This document shows positions 1-8,221 of a stretch of DNA of 64,000 bases, one piece after another. Made by a program: the position numbers and the translations under genes. Source of the stretch: Candidatus Jettenia sp. (GTDB taxonomy: Bacteria; Planctomycetota; Brocadiia; Brocadiales; Brocadiaceae); contig CP091278.1 in NCBI GenBank assembly GCA_021650895.1, forward strand, positions 1,951,659 to 2,015,658. Reading direction: 5' to 3'. The notes under the pieces are model-generated. The model ran no database searches and was not told the DNA's origin. It saw only the letters and a program-made list of their open reading frames with translations. Within the stretch, counting starts at the first letter, position 1; the number at the start of each line of letters is the position of its first letter.

Positions 1-136
1 ATATGGCAAGTACTATATTGATAAGCACTTCAGATACCAACACTTATATCTCTTTATACTTTTTATCATGTCATCTTATACGGATCAATATAACAATCCT
101 CTTGTTCCATTTCAAATTCAAAGTATATCGCAAAAA

Positions 137-867
137 GGGGTCACACCTTGATTAGTGATTTCAATTCTTCTAATCGCTTATGAATTTCATTGTCGTTCGA
201 TACCTTTGATTTCATAAGAGTTACCTACCGACTTATGAAAGAATAACCAAGGCCAAACAAATCGCCAATTTCCTGATTATTATACCACCCCGTACTCCAT
301 AAAAGAAAGATCAATACATCACGATTGTGTTTATCCGAATCGCATATCTTGGCGGATTGTAAGAAATCATTCGTATTGCATTACAAGACCTTTGCCGCTT
401 TCTCTAAGATAGTTTTAGGATTGGTATCTCTTAAAACGTGCCGCTTCTGGGGAATTTCAACATCAGGTTTTTCGGACAAATATTTGGACTTGATATCGTC
501 AACAAACTTCTGTGAACCAAAAAAAGGCCGTGCCGAAAATCTTCCCATATTCTTTTTTCTTCCCGGGAATATTTTTGAACCATTTCTCTCTATGCCTTGT
601 TCTTGTCTTTTGTATCAAAACGAGAAAGAAGAGGCGCTGTAAGTAACCACTCTGGTGATTTTTTGCCATAGGCATATACGGGATAACGGCTCCATGGATA
701 ATCAATTAACCACCTGACTATTCCGACCCGCAGCGGATTCCTGTGGATATAGCACGAAAGAAGCATCAGGTATTTATCGTTTTGGACAAGAAAGTTTTTG
801 AACCGTCCCTGGAAAAGATGTCCATTTCGCTTATGTTTTATATTATACTAAATCAAGGGGTGACCCC
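137..867 (-). mobile_element. Decayed REP-type transposase element, copy 1
   Basis: Read on the minus strand, 590-846 encodes the C-terminal half of a Y1/HuH REP-associated transposase, with segments such as GHLFQGRFKNFLV and SCYIHRNPL. Residues continue, with stops and frame changes, through KFVDDIKSKYLSEKP near 500 to an HTH-like end NNQEIGDLFGLGYS near 265 and a natural-looking end SLIKV-stop near 150. The HuH-bearing N-terminus is missing. The relic is bounded by imperfect inverted ends, GGGGTCACACCTTGATTAG at 137-155 and its complement at 848-867, so it looks like an internally deleted element that kept both termini. It is roughly 85% alike by eye to the copy at 1934-2522. Confidence 0.75.
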
Positions 868-875
868 TTTGCTAC

Positions 876-915
876 TTAAAAATAATGTCAATAATTAAAT
901 ATGGTGTCCCCAGAA
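876..915. repeat. Shared element end also found at 12122-12162
   Basis: About 38 nt ending in TATGGTGTCCCCAGAA occur here and again at 12122-12162, in the same orientation and with only a few differences. At the second site it abuts a REP-transposase fragment, so it is probably one terminus of another REP-type element family. No open reading frame is attached here. Confidence 0.6.
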
Positions 916-934
916 CGACATACCAGAAAAATTT

Positions 935-993
935 CTTGACAGTAACATATTATAAATACATACTAATGCATATATAAATGCATATTTCATTAG
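935..993 (+). promoter_or_regulatory. vapBC promoter and operator candidate
   Basis: A TTGACA box lies at 935-940. Downstream there is an A+T-rich stretch with two direct copies of ATGCATAT at 966-973 and 978-985, enclosed by the inverted hexamers CTAATG (963-968) and CATTAG (988-993). Symmetric sites directly in front of vapB fit autoregulation by a VapB-VapC complex, which is known for the family. The -10 box is not clear. Confidence 0.45.
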
Positions 994-1004
994 GAGATAA
1001 ATTC

Positions 1005-1217
1005 ATGAGAACAACAATAAACATAGATGATGAATTGTTTGAAAAGGCAGCGAAGTTGACCGGCATTAAAGAAAAAACGTCACTGGTGAGCTTGGGTCTT
1101 GAAGCACTTATCGCCAGGGAAAGCGCTAGGAGACTTGCGAAATTGGCAGGTACTGAAAAGAAATTAGAAATGATACCCCGCAGAAGAACAACAGGCACAT
1201 ACGATGGTTCTTGTTGA
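1005..1217 (+). CDS. vapB: VapB-type antitoxin
   Basis: A 70-residue protein starting MRTTINIDDELFEKAAKLTG, typical of the short VapB antitoxins that carry an N-terminal ribbon-helix-helix DNA-binding fold (residues about 1-45). The basic, flexible C-terminus normally wraps around the toxin. The start at 1005 is chosen over an ATG at 978 because TAGGAGA at 991-997 sits at the right distance and conserved sequence begins there. The gene overlaps the downstream toxin gene by 14 nt, the usual antitoxin-first arrangement. It is expected to neutralise the PIN-domain toxin and repress its own promoter; both roles are inferred from the family. Confidence 0.88.
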   Translation: MRTTINIDDELFEKAAKLTGIKEKTSLVSLGLEALIARESARRLAKLAGTEKKLEMIPRRRTTGTYDGSC

Positions 1218-1560
1218 CACTTCAGTATGGGTAGCGCATTTGCGGAATGGAAATACCGGGCTTGAAACACTATTAAATGAAAGTCACGTTATCTGTCACC
1301 CATTCATCATTGGTGAGCTTGCTTGTGGTAATCTTAAAAACAGGGCTGAAATACTTTCTCTTCTACAGGCACTTCCTATGTCAACTCATTTGGAACATGA
1401 AGAAGTGATGAGATTTATAGAAGATCATACACTTATGGGGAAGGGGTTAGGGTATATTGACATTCACTTGATTGCTTCGGCTCTATTAACTGATGTCCCA
1501 CTGTGGACAATTGACAAAAAACTCAATGAGATTTCTTCAAAATTGGGGATAAAGTATTGA
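1204..1560 (+). CDS. vapC: VapC-type PIN-domain ribonuclease toxin
   Basis: 118 residues with the PIN-domain pattern from end to end. The acidic metal-binding residues are D5 in LVDTSVW, E38 in IIGELACG, D86 in GYIDIHLIAS and D104 in WTIDKKL, so the catalytic set appears complete. VapC enzymes are Mg2+-dependent endoribonucleases that typically cut tRNA or rRNA. The length is normal for the family. It overlaps vapB by 14 nt. It sits intact between two decayed REP-transposase copies, which suggests that it is a mobile or selectively kept module in an otherwise eroding region. The exact RNA target cannot be read from sequence. Confidence 0.9.
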   Translation: MVLVDTSVWVAHLRNGNTGLETLLNESHVICHPFIIGELACGNLKNRAEILSLLQALPMSTHLEHEEVMRFIEDHTLMGKGLGYIDIHLIASALLTDVPLWTIDKKLNEISSKLGIKY

Positions 1561-1569
1561 TTAGTGGAT

Positions 1570-1690
1570 AACACCCGATAATGGTAGAAGGCGATCTTTA
1601 AAACATCGTGAAGAACATTTTCAAGCCGATCTATAAAACTGTCAGTACCAAGAGGCCTCCCTGTTCGCTCATGATATCGAAGATCTTCAA
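1570..1690 (-). pseudogene. C-terminal scrap of a REP-associated transposase
   Basis: The minus strand reads YHERTGRPLGTDSFIDRLE, which matches the conserved tail motif (TGRPLGs..FidrLE) of a subgroup of REP-associated transposases. Nothing upstream belongs to that protein: it is joined to the CHAT-like fragment at 1696-1933 with a frame change. It is therefore a remnant. It lies just past the vapC stop codon on the other strand. Confidence 0.5.
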
Positions 1691-1695
1691 CTTCT

Positions 1696-1933
1696 TCATC
1701 CGATAGACCTGAAATTTGGCATGCCAATAACGCAGTGAATATACTCTGCTATCACTTTGGCTTGTGCCTCGGAATAGCAGACATTCAAAACTACGCATTT
1801 GACATTGTCTCGCAAGACGGAAAACAATTGGCTGAACGCCCTGCTTGAAACGGGCTGACTTTTCCCCACCATATCTTCCAAGACAATTTCGCTTTCTGAA
1901 CTTCCGTGTCCGATGAAGTGTACTATGGAATAT
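1696..1933 (-). pseudogene. CHAT (caspase-like) domain fragment
   Basis: The minus-strand frame contains VHFIGHGSSESEIVLED and, about 30 residues later, CVVLNVCYSEAQAKVIAEYI. This His-Gly-His...Cys arrangement is the hallmark of CHAT/caspase-like peptidase domains, with likely catalytic His in FIGHG and Cys in NVCYSE. Only about 75 residues remain. The first six residues (MVQKYS) belong to the neighbouring transposase reading frame, so the fragment was joined to it by recombination. No complete CHAT protease or partner is present. Confidence 0.55.
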
Positions 1934-2522
1934 TTTTGAACCATTTCTCTCTATGCCTTGTTCTTGTCTTTTGTATCAAAATGAGAAAGAAGAGGCGCTG
2001 TACGTAACCACTCTGGTGATTTTTTGTCATAGGCATACACGGGATAACTGCTCCATGGATAATATACAAAACGACTGATTATTCCAGCTTGCAGCGGATT
2101 CCTGTGGATATAGCAGGAAAGAAGCATCAGATATTCATCATTTTCAACAAGAAAGTTTTTGAACCGTCCCTGGAAAAAGTGTCCATTTCGTTTGTGTTTT
2201 ATATTATACCGACGTGTGTACGTGGTTCCAAACCACTGCATGCCTTGAGAAATATTGGGCTTCTCGGTCTTGAGGAGTAGGTGGTAATGGTTCATGAGTA
2301 CATAGGCATAAACCTCAATCTCAAACCTTTCAGACATGTTTCCCAAAATGTCCAGAAACGAAATACGATCATCGTTATCAGTAAAAATGTCCTTCGCTCA
2401 TTTCCCCGTGATAATATATAATAGTAAGCTCCTTCAGATTCTATACGCCATTGTCTTGACATGGCAGACAACATAGCAAAATGAGCTACTCTTGTCAACA
2501 ATACTAATCAAGGTATGATCCC
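1934..2522 (-). mobile_element. REP-associated transposase (Y1/HuH) pseudogene, copy 2
   Basis: From an ATG at 2462 the minus strand encodes MSRQWRIESEGAYYYI...RGNERRTF, then after a frame change LDILGNMSERFEIEVYAYVL, the HuH motif (NHYHLLL), GHFFQGRFKNFLV and the putative catalytic tyrosine in CYIHRNP. The frame break maps to an A5 run at 2383-2387 (plus strand): one extra base would restore a continuous protein. An end sequence like that of copy 1 (CTAATCAAGGTATGATCCC) lies at 2504-2522. The 3' end breaks at about 1934, where the CHAT fragment begins. These transposases are single-strand transposases related to IS200/IS605. Confidence 0.8.
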
Positions 2523-2930
2523 TTTGCTGACTTTGCTATACAGGCCATATATTCCCCAAACTAAGCCGAATGCCTTTTTATCCCGAATTTCCTGCCAAAT
2601 AAATTTTAAAATATTTTTCCCTGAATAGTTACATAATTACGGGAAAAAATAAGCTTTCTGCACAGAAATGCCATGAAAATTACAAAAAAGTACCTGGTGA
2701 TTTGCTTTTTTGTGTTTTTCTTCCTGCCACTATTTCCACTCGGTTGTTTTAACTGTTGAGTATTCTTGCCGTTAAAAAACTTTATACCTTTTTTCCCCTT
2801 GAAAACATCTTTGGAATACCATTTGTGCTAGCTGACTAGAAAGCATACAGAGAAAGTAAGGAACTTGAATCCGTGTTGAATAATTTCATCATATACAGTT
2901 GTTATGCGTCTCACCTGAAGATAGTTTCCA
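2523..2930. other. Gene-free stretch upstream of the MopE-like gene
   Basis: No convincing coding signal on either strand. The only recognisable item is the 14-mer CCTGAATAGTTACA at 2620-2633, which is also the terminal inverted repeat of the small element at 29300-29423, so it may be a single leftover element end. The rest is A+T-rich and probably holds the promoter of the gene cluster that follows. Confidence 0.4.
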
Positions 2931-3004
2931 TTAACCCTCAAGATAAGGAGTCCGTTTATGCGTACCATCAAAGGTGGTCTCGTTGTTCTTTATCGTACTG
3001 GGAG
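2931..3004 (+). pseudogene. Decayed duplicate of a signal-peptide leader
   Basis: About 70 nt match the ribosome-binding site and signal-peptide start of the gene at 5419 (shared CCGTTTATGC, ATCAAAGG and TCTCGTTGTTCTTT). Here the frame opens as MRTIKGGLVVLYRTG and runs into a stop shortly afterwards. It sits just upstream of the MopE-like gene. It is best explained as the leftover front end of a duplicated copy of the 5419 gene whose back end is now the C-terminal part of the 3048 gene. Confidence 0.6.
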
Positions 3005-3047
3005 CGTAACCCCTCTATTTCAATGGATATCCTGACAGGAGCAAAAT

Positions 3048-4220
3048 ATGAGAAAATTTATTCTGTACGCGAACATGATGGTTCTTCTTTTTTCTCTGGC
3101 AACAACCCTGATGGCAGATGTCGTTACGGTTTTTGAACGCACCTATGTGCGCAAGAGCGGATCACCCGCCACGCAGACAGACACATTCCCCGGCATTAAA
3201 GGCCTCACTACTATACGGGTAACCAATGGCGGTCTTGGGGACGCAGACAACAGGAAGGTAAGCAGTGCAGATATTGTATTAAATAAAAAGGCCATCATCG
3301 ACTCATCCAATTTGAATCAAAAGGTAGAGGTAGTAGACGTAGAGAAGTCCCTTGACGGCAAAATAAATACGATTGAAGTTACCGTAAAAGGCAAACCGGG
3401 AGGAGCATTAACCGTCCAGGTACTTGCCGAAGATGGAGATATCGACTTTGACAGCGATGGTTTTACGAGAGTCGAGGGGGATTGTGATGATAAAAATTTC
3501 TCTATAAACCCAAAGGCTCAAGAAATATGCGATGACGTGGACAATAACTGCGATGGACAGATTGATGAGGGACTGAAAACCACATTTTATGAAGATGCCG
3601 ATGGTGACGGATATGGGAACCTACAGGTTACCACAAAGGCATGCAGCCAGCCTTCAGGCTATGTTACCAATAATACCGACTGTAACGACACCAATGCCTC
3701 GATAAATCCGGGAGCTACTGAGATAAAGAAGAATGGTGTTGATGATGACTGTAACGCATCGACACCGGATGATGATACGGGAGCAAACCTCCCACCTGAT
3801 CCCGGGGAGGAAGGCAAGAAGACGTTGCTGGGGATAGATACCGATGGCGATGGGGTCCGTGATGACATTCAACGGTACATATACTTTACCTATCCCGATG
3901 ATAAGAAACTTCGATTAGGTCTTACTTACTATGCTAAAGAGTTTCAAGGTGTGCTTAAAGATGCTAATGACCGTGAGGCTGCTTATGAACATGCAAAGAA
4001 TATGGTTCGCCATGGTGATTGCCTCTGGTACCTTAAGGATGAGGAGTCCATAGATATTTGTAGTGCATTGCGTGCCAAGATTCTGAATACCAGAGAGCGC
4101 AGTATTGCATACATTAAATACAGTGATAATCTGGGTGGCAGAATAATTTCAGGCGCTCCACAGAAAGAATGGAAGGACAGTTGTTCCTTTGATGTAGATG
4201 ATACGGGAGGTGACCAATGA
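3048..4220 (+). CDS. Secreted MopE-like metal-binding motif protein
   Basis: 390 residues. A signal peptide (residues 1 to about 24, ending around TTLMADV) points to export. Residues about 135-240 hold two putative metal-binding repeats of the MopE type, recognisable as GDCDDKNFSINP..EICD.VDNNCDG and DCNDTNASINPGATEIKKNG. MopE of methanotrophs binds copper, but the metal here is unknown. Residues about 248-390 form a second domain with an Asp-rich DTDGDGVRDD loop resembling thrombospondin-3/EF-hand calcium loops, followed by a Cys-containing helical part. That domain is repeated almost unchanged in the protein at 5419. The start has AGGAGC upstream and the gene overlaps the next one by ATGA. 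Probably periplasmic or surface-exposed. Confidence 0.8.
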   Translation: MRKFILYANMMVLLFSLATTLMADVVTVFERTYVRKSGSPATQTDTFPGIKGLTTIRVTNGGLGDADNRKVSSADIVLNKKAIIDSSNLNQKVEVVDVEKSLDGKINTIEVTVKGKPGGALTVQVLAEDGDIDFDSDGFTRVEGDCDDKNFSINPKAQEICDDVDNNCDGQIDEGLKTTFYEDADGDGYGNLQVTTKACSQPSGYVTNNTDCNDTNASINPGATEIKKNGVDDDCNASTPDDDTGANLPPDPGEEGKKTLLGIDTDGDGVRDDIQRYIYFTYPDDKKLRLGLTYYAKEFQGVLKDANDREAAYEHAKNMVRHGDCLWYLKDEESIDICSALRAKILNTRERSIAYIKYSDNLGGRIISGAPQKEWKDSCSFDVDDTGGDQ

Positions 4221-5368
4221 AAATCCGATGGATATCTCATATAGTACTTCTTGTTAGCTTTCTTGCTATATCAGGTGTTGTTTATGGTGAGGGTGAGCAA
4301 CAATGTCAACCTGGTATAGTTATCTTTTTTGGAAATGGCGTGTGGAATGATGTGGAGGACGCCAATGGAAGCAGGCGTAAATTGGAAACTCGTCTAAATA
4401 CACACATATCAGGAACAAACCTAGACGGCACAATAACATACAAATTAGCTCACAATCCCTCCGAAGGTGCATTGGAGGACTTGCTGGAGACATTTGAACA
4501 AGAAGCGCAAACCGATTATAGTAAACTTTGGAACTATCTTGCCGGTTTGGATATTATGCCGGATTACCTTCAAGACAAATTGAAAGAGATTGCAAATATA
4601 GTTAATGCCGCTATTGTAAGCGCCAACCCGTCGGTTCAAGAGCATATTGGACAGTATAATACATACTTACGTGAAGGCAGGAAGGTGGTACTTGTTGCGC
4701 ATTCTCAGGGCAATCTGTATGGCAATATTGCATATCTCAGTATAAACCCGCAATATCTTGATAGATTCGGTATCGTATCAGTAGCCAATCCAGACGATTA
4801 CGTTGCCGGTGGAGGTCCCTATACAACGATTAGAGAAGATCTTATCATCGGCAGCCTTCCAACCGCATTAGATTCGAATGTTAACAATTTCTCAAACACC
4901 TATATCAATCCGTTTGATTTGAGTGGCCATAGCTTTATAAAATCTTATATGTTTTCTGATCATGACGCTGAAAGACAAATCCTTGAGGATATCGTTAACA
5001 CGATCGATAAACTCAGTTCTTCGTATGAGATTACAGAAATCGTGAATACGTATAATATTCTTCGGGTTGCCTGCGGTAATCCAGGTACAACATTGGTAAC
5101 AATACCCCAGGATGTATATATTACGGAAATCAGCACCTATCACTGGTGCGATGGAGGCCAGCCTGCCGGAACACATTCCTTATACAATCTCAACTCATTT
5201 CTCGTGTATGGGCCATTTTCAGGAACGACTGACTTTCGTTTCTGGCTATCATATCCCAATACCTATGTACCCGCAGGAAACTATGAAGTTATCGACTCTG
5301 AACCAAGCACCTGGTCACACACGTATAGCGGTGGATTTGTGAGAATCAAGGGAATACTGTGTTATTAG
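4217..5368 (+). CDS. Secreted alpha/beta-hydrolase, lipase-like
   Basis: 383 residues with a signal peptide (about 1-24, ending VVYGEG). The nucleophile elbow AHSQG (residues 161-165, Ser163) follows the strand KVVLV, as in lipases and esterases of the alpha/beta-hydrolase fold. Candidate acid residues are D193/D194 (NPDD) and a candidate histidine is H238 in DLSGHSFI. The last 100 residues have no recognised domain and contain several cysteines. The gene overlaps the preceding MopE-like gene by four nucleotides (ATGA), so the two are almost certainly co-translated. The substrate is unknown; the pairing with calcium-loop proteins suggests an exported enzyme assembled with them. Confidence 0.75.
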   Translation: MKIRWISHIVLLVSFLAISGVVYGEGEQQCQPGIVIFFGNGVWNDVEDANGSRRKLETRLNTHISGTNLDGTITYKLAHNPSEGALEDLLETFEQEAQTDYSKLWNYLAGLDIMPDYLQDKLKEIANIVNAAIVSANPSVQEHIGQYNTYLREGRKVVLVAHSQGNLYGNIAYLSINPQYLDRFGIVSVANPDDYVAGGGPYTTIREDLIIGSLPTALDSNVNNFSNTYINPFDLSGHSFIKSYMFSDHDAERQILEDIVNTIDKLSSSYEITEIVNTYNILRVACGNPGTTLVTIPQDVYITEISTYHWCDGGQPAGTHSLYNLNSFLVYGPFSGTTDFRFWLSYPNTYVPAGNYEVIDSEPSTWSHTYSGGFVRIKGILCY

Positions 5369-5418
5369 TGTACATTCATTGCTCGTGTTCATTAACCTTT
5401 ATGATAAGGAATCCGTTT

Positions 5419-5952
5419 ATGCATACTATCAAAGGGAGTCTCGTTGTTCTTTTGTTTTACAGCCTGGTTGTCTTCGTATCTCCTGATTTTGTACAGGGGA
5501 ACAATAAGCGTGATTTTGTGCTCCCACCTGATCCCGGGGAGGAAGGCAAGAAGACGTTGCTTGGGATAGATACCGATGGCGATGGGGTCCGTGACGACAT
5601 TCAACGATACATATACTTTACCTATCCCGATGATAAGAAACTTCGATTAGGTCTTACTTACTATGCTAAAGAGTTTCAAGGTGTGCTTAAAGATGCTAAT
5701 GACCGTGAGGCTGCTCACGATCATGCAATAAAGATGGATCGCCATGTTGAATGCCTTTTTTACCTTAAGGGAGAAGATGCTGTAGACATTTGTAATGCAT
5801 TGCGTGCCAAGATACTGAATACCAGGGAACGCAGTATTGCATACATTACTCACAGTGACAATCTAGGTGGTAGAATTATAATGAGCGCTCCTCAGAAGGA
5901 ATGGAAGGACAGTTGTTCCTTTGATGTGGACGATACGGGAGACGAAGAATGA
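5419..5952 (+). CDS. Small secreted protein with calcium-type loop
   Basis: 177 residues. The start is placed at 5419 because AAGGA at 5404-5408 is well spaced and a signal peptide (MHTIKGSLVVLLFYSLVVF...) begins there; an in-frame ATG at 5401 is also possible. From LPPDPGEEGKKTLLG onward the protein is nearly the same as residues 248-390 of the gene at 3048, with the DTDGDGVRDD loop and the cysteines retained. The nucleotide match (3788-4205 against 5520-5938) is also high, so the duplication is recent or kept uniform by gene conversion. The function is unknown. Only 50 nt separate it from the lipase-like gene, so it probably belongs to the same operon. Confidence 0.75.
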   Translation: MHTIKGSLVVLLFYSLVVFVSPDFVQGNNKRDFVLPPDPGEEGKKTLLGIDTDGDGVRDDIQRYIYFTYPDDKKLRLGLTYYAKEFQGVLKDANDREAAHDHAIKMDRHVECLFYLKGEDAVDICNALRAKILNTRERSIAYITHSDNLGGRIIMSAPQKEWKDSCSFDVDDTGDEE

Positions 5953-6042
5953 AAGTTCTATAGATAAGTCACTTTTGTAATTATCGTTACGATTATTATT
6001 GTGTAATTGTGTAACTGTTCGTTCTTATTTAAAAGCGGCTGG

Positions 6043-6082
6043 CGAAAAATGATGGGGTCAAACGAAAAATGATGGGGTCAAA
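6043..6082. repeat. Two tandem 20-bp units at a transposon end
   Basis: CGAAAAATGATGGGGTCAAA occurs twice head to tail (6043-6062 and 6063-6082). The second copy runs into the left inverted end of the REP element. This could be target-derived duplication or a recognition site for the HuH transposase. Confidence 0.7.
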
Positions 6083-7122
6083 TCTTTATTGTTGACAAAT
6101 CAACCTCGACCCTTTTGATAATCTGAGCAATATGGTTATCGTTTTTCAGTTTTTCTCGTAATCGTTTTCTCCCCTGGCTCACCGTACTATAGTCTACCCC
6201 CATCATTTCTCCTATCTCAGTTCCGCTAAGTCCACCAACCCGGTACAACAAGTCCATAGCTATTTGCCTTAGTATACCCCGCTCCTTTTTTATTTCATCA
6301 AAACTTTTGTTCATCTCTTTGCAGAGCGCATCAATGATTGCCTCTTTTGCGATATATCTTTTTAACCGCTGTACCGATGGAATCTCACGTGATTTCTCTG
6401 GTAAAAATGTATCTCTTACCCATTTCATAAACGTATCACTCCCCAGCACACTTCCTCCAATAACCTTCTCTCTTATATCAATACCTGCTGATACATCATT
6501 ACAGATAGTTTCCCGGTACAATTTCCTTCCTTTTGTGTTATCCCCTCCATATGACTCAAGTATCCTGGCATACTCAATATCAAGAATACTACTCCTTCGG
6601 GTATCATCGATATAGCCCAAAAGGCTGCTCCACGTGTAGTTCTTTAAATATTTCACCCTTTCTGACAACGACAGATTCCCTTCCTGTTTTGTTCTCACCG
6701 GGTTTACATGGATATATCGGGATACCGTATGCAGATAACCTTTCTTTTCCACGAGAATACTTTTATATCTTCCCTGATACAAATGGCCAATCCTTTTATG
6801 TCTTTTATTGTAGTGCGATGTGTAGGTAATGTTAAACCATCTCATAAATTCACTGAGATTGGCAAGGGGTGTTTCTAAAAGCAGATGGAAGTGATTATCC
6901 ATGAGGACATAACAGTACAGGATGATAGTATAAGTTTTCAGCCCATCATGCAACAACTCAAGAAACAGATTCTTGTCATAATCATCCTTGAATATCGCCT
7001 TCCGCTCGTTACCTCGGCATGTGACATGGTATAATGCATCTTCGTATTGTATTCGCAGTGGCCTTGCCATCCCAAAATCATATCAGAAACAAACTATTTG
7101 TCAATAATAAAGATTTGACCCC
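6074..7122 (-). mobile_element. Complete REP-type transposase element
   Basis: The transposase gene is enclosed by inverted ends. GGGGTCAAATCTTTATTGTT begins at 6074, and the complement of the same sequence, with one or two changes, ends at 7122 (7096-7122). An internally deleted relative with the same ends lies at 34141-34355, showing that this family moves or once moved as a unit with these borders. Confidence 0.75.
6078..7070 (-). CDS. REP-associated tyrosine transposase (Y1/HuH)
   Basis: 330 residues. The N-terminal Y1 transposase domain (about 1-150) shows RGNERKAIFKDDYDK, the HuH metal site in MDNHFHLLLE, the segment RIGHLYQGRYKSIL and a catalytic tyrosine candidate in YIHVNP. The C-terminal third (about 240-325) looks like a DnaA-type helix-turn-helix (GLSGTEIGEMMGVDYSTVSQ), the usual companion domain in long REP transposases. 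Such enzymes cut and join single-stranded DNA at palindromic sequences. The frame is intact and both element ends are present, so it may be active. The N-terminus MARPLRIQYEDALYHV is typical, supporting the start. Confidence 0.9.
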   Translation of the reverse strand: MARPLRIQYEDALYHVTCRGNERKAIFKDDYDKNLFLELLHDGLKTYTIILYCYVLMDNHFHLLLETPLANLSEFMRWFNITYTSHYNKRHKRIGHLYQGRYKSILVEKKGYLHTVSRYIHVNPVRTKQEGNLSLSERVKYLKNYTWSSLLGYIDDTRRSSILDIEYARILESYGGDNTKGRKLYRETICNDVSAGIDIREKVIGGSVLGSDTFMKWVRDTFLPEKSREIPSVQRLKRYIAKEAIIDALCKEMNKSFDEIKKERGILRQIAMDLLYRVGGLSGTEIGEMMGVDYSTVSQGRKRLREKLKNDNHIAQIIKRVEVDLSTIKI

Positions 7123-7173
7123 TATTCTACAACTCCTTTGACTCTTCTTTGACCACCCTTTGACTCTCACGGT

Positions 7174-7872
7174 TCATTGGATATCGATGAAATCCAAGCG
7201 CATGAAATACTCGGTCGATTCCGGCGTCCAGTCGTCGGCAACGAACGCCTCGACTCTCAACATGCGGATGGCGAAGCCACACGAGTGGTTGAGAAACCGA
7301 ACAGCCTTAACGAGCTGCGAAGGGAAGCCCTCGTCGATCAATATCCCAGCTTGGGGCAGGAGTCTGATAAACTTGTCGGTGATCTGATACTCTTCGATAA
7401 ACTTGGTGAACTTCTCGGTATGGACGTGGATCGTTACGGAATCAGTGAACTTCGAGATGAAGTGTTCTCGCCGCTGAGTCAGAAAGGCCATGTCGAGCTT
7501 TTGGAATCCAAGATCAGCCATGTAGCGGATGAGCTGTCCATGAGTGTCCTTGGATGTGCCGCCGATCTTGAGTTCGCATGGGAGAAGTCCTCCATCGTCG
7601 CGGAGGTATAAGAGGTCAATGCGTTGATCCTCGTCGCCACCCTTGAATTCGGCGTCCACGAGCGTAAGTCCAACGGCTGGAAAACTGGTCCACATATCTG
7701 CACCACACAGGATGTGCTGGAAATGCTCCATCTCACGCCAGCCTAAATCGTCTTTGAGGCTAATCCGGCGGCGAAGCGTATAGTAAGTCGTCCAGCACTT
7801 GTCTGAATAAGGCTTGATCCCAAAGGAGATGCCGGCCTGTGGGTCTTTCAGAAAGAAGAGCGACGTCGCCAT
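7174..7872 (-). CDS. Putative PD-(D/E)XK nuclease-like protein
   Basis: 232 residues. Around residues 80-105 the pattern RIDLLYLRDDGGLLPCELKIG resembles the core of PD-(D/E)XK nucleases: an acidic residue in a beta strand, a turn, then E-x-K. A similar arrangement occurs in predicted endonucleases that act on damaged or foreign DNA. The remainder has no motif I can name. Base composition is clearly richer in G+C than the neighbours, which suggests transfer from another source. It lies just outside the right end of the REP element and has no obvious partner such as a methylase. Function is inferred only from the short motif. Confidence 0.5.
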   Translation of the reverse strand: MATSLFFLKDPQAGISFGIKPYSDKCWTTYYTLRRRISLKDDLGWREMEHFQHILCGADMWTSFPAVGLTLVDAEFKGGDEDQRIDLLYLRDDGGLLPCELKIGGTSKDTHGQLIRYMADLGFQKLDMAFLTQRREHFISKFTDSVTIHVHTEKFTKFIEEYQITDKFIRLLPQAGILIDEGFPSQLVKAVRFLNHSCGFAIRMLRVEAFVADDWTPESTEYFMRLDFIDIQ

Positions 7873-8221
7873 ATTATGCGGGTAGTGGGCCTAACAATGA
7901 TTATACAGCCTGTACAAAACGGCAAACACAGACTGTTCTGATATATTTAAGAAGTTGCCGATCTTCTTGTCACGTATTGTAACTTGTTTCGTATTAAGCA
8001 TTTTCCATCTTTTCGCTAAATTGGCTCGATTGTTTGTAATAATTCACCGCAGAGGGCACGGAGAACGCAGAGAAATAAAGGAAAGATAGAAATTTTGTAT
8101 AATACTTCTGCTTATACCTCTATTACATTCTCAGCGACCTCGGCGTTCCCCCATTCCCCGTTTTCACGAGGATAAATTTCATGAGGGCAGACTCTGCGGT
8201 GGGCTGAACTGTTACGATTAT
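7873..8221. other. Intergenic region with possible gene scrap and repeat
   Basis: The minus strand at about 7889-8000 can be read as MLNTKQVTIRDKKIG...YRLYNHC-stop, possibly the leftover of an HTH protein, but nothing confirms it. From about 8035 to 8215 the sequence resembles the repeat at about 26250-26340 (…CACGGAGAA…AATAAAGG…). No intact gene is seen. Confidence 0.3.

Noticed and set aside
325-642. 105-codon plus-strand open frame
   Set aside because: It lies antisense to the decayed transposase and has no family pattern or ribosome-binding site.
2873-3136. 87-codon plus-strand open frame before the MopE-like gene
   Set aside because: It overlaps the leader duplicate and the real signal peptide in another frame; the DNA match to the region before 5419 explains it better.
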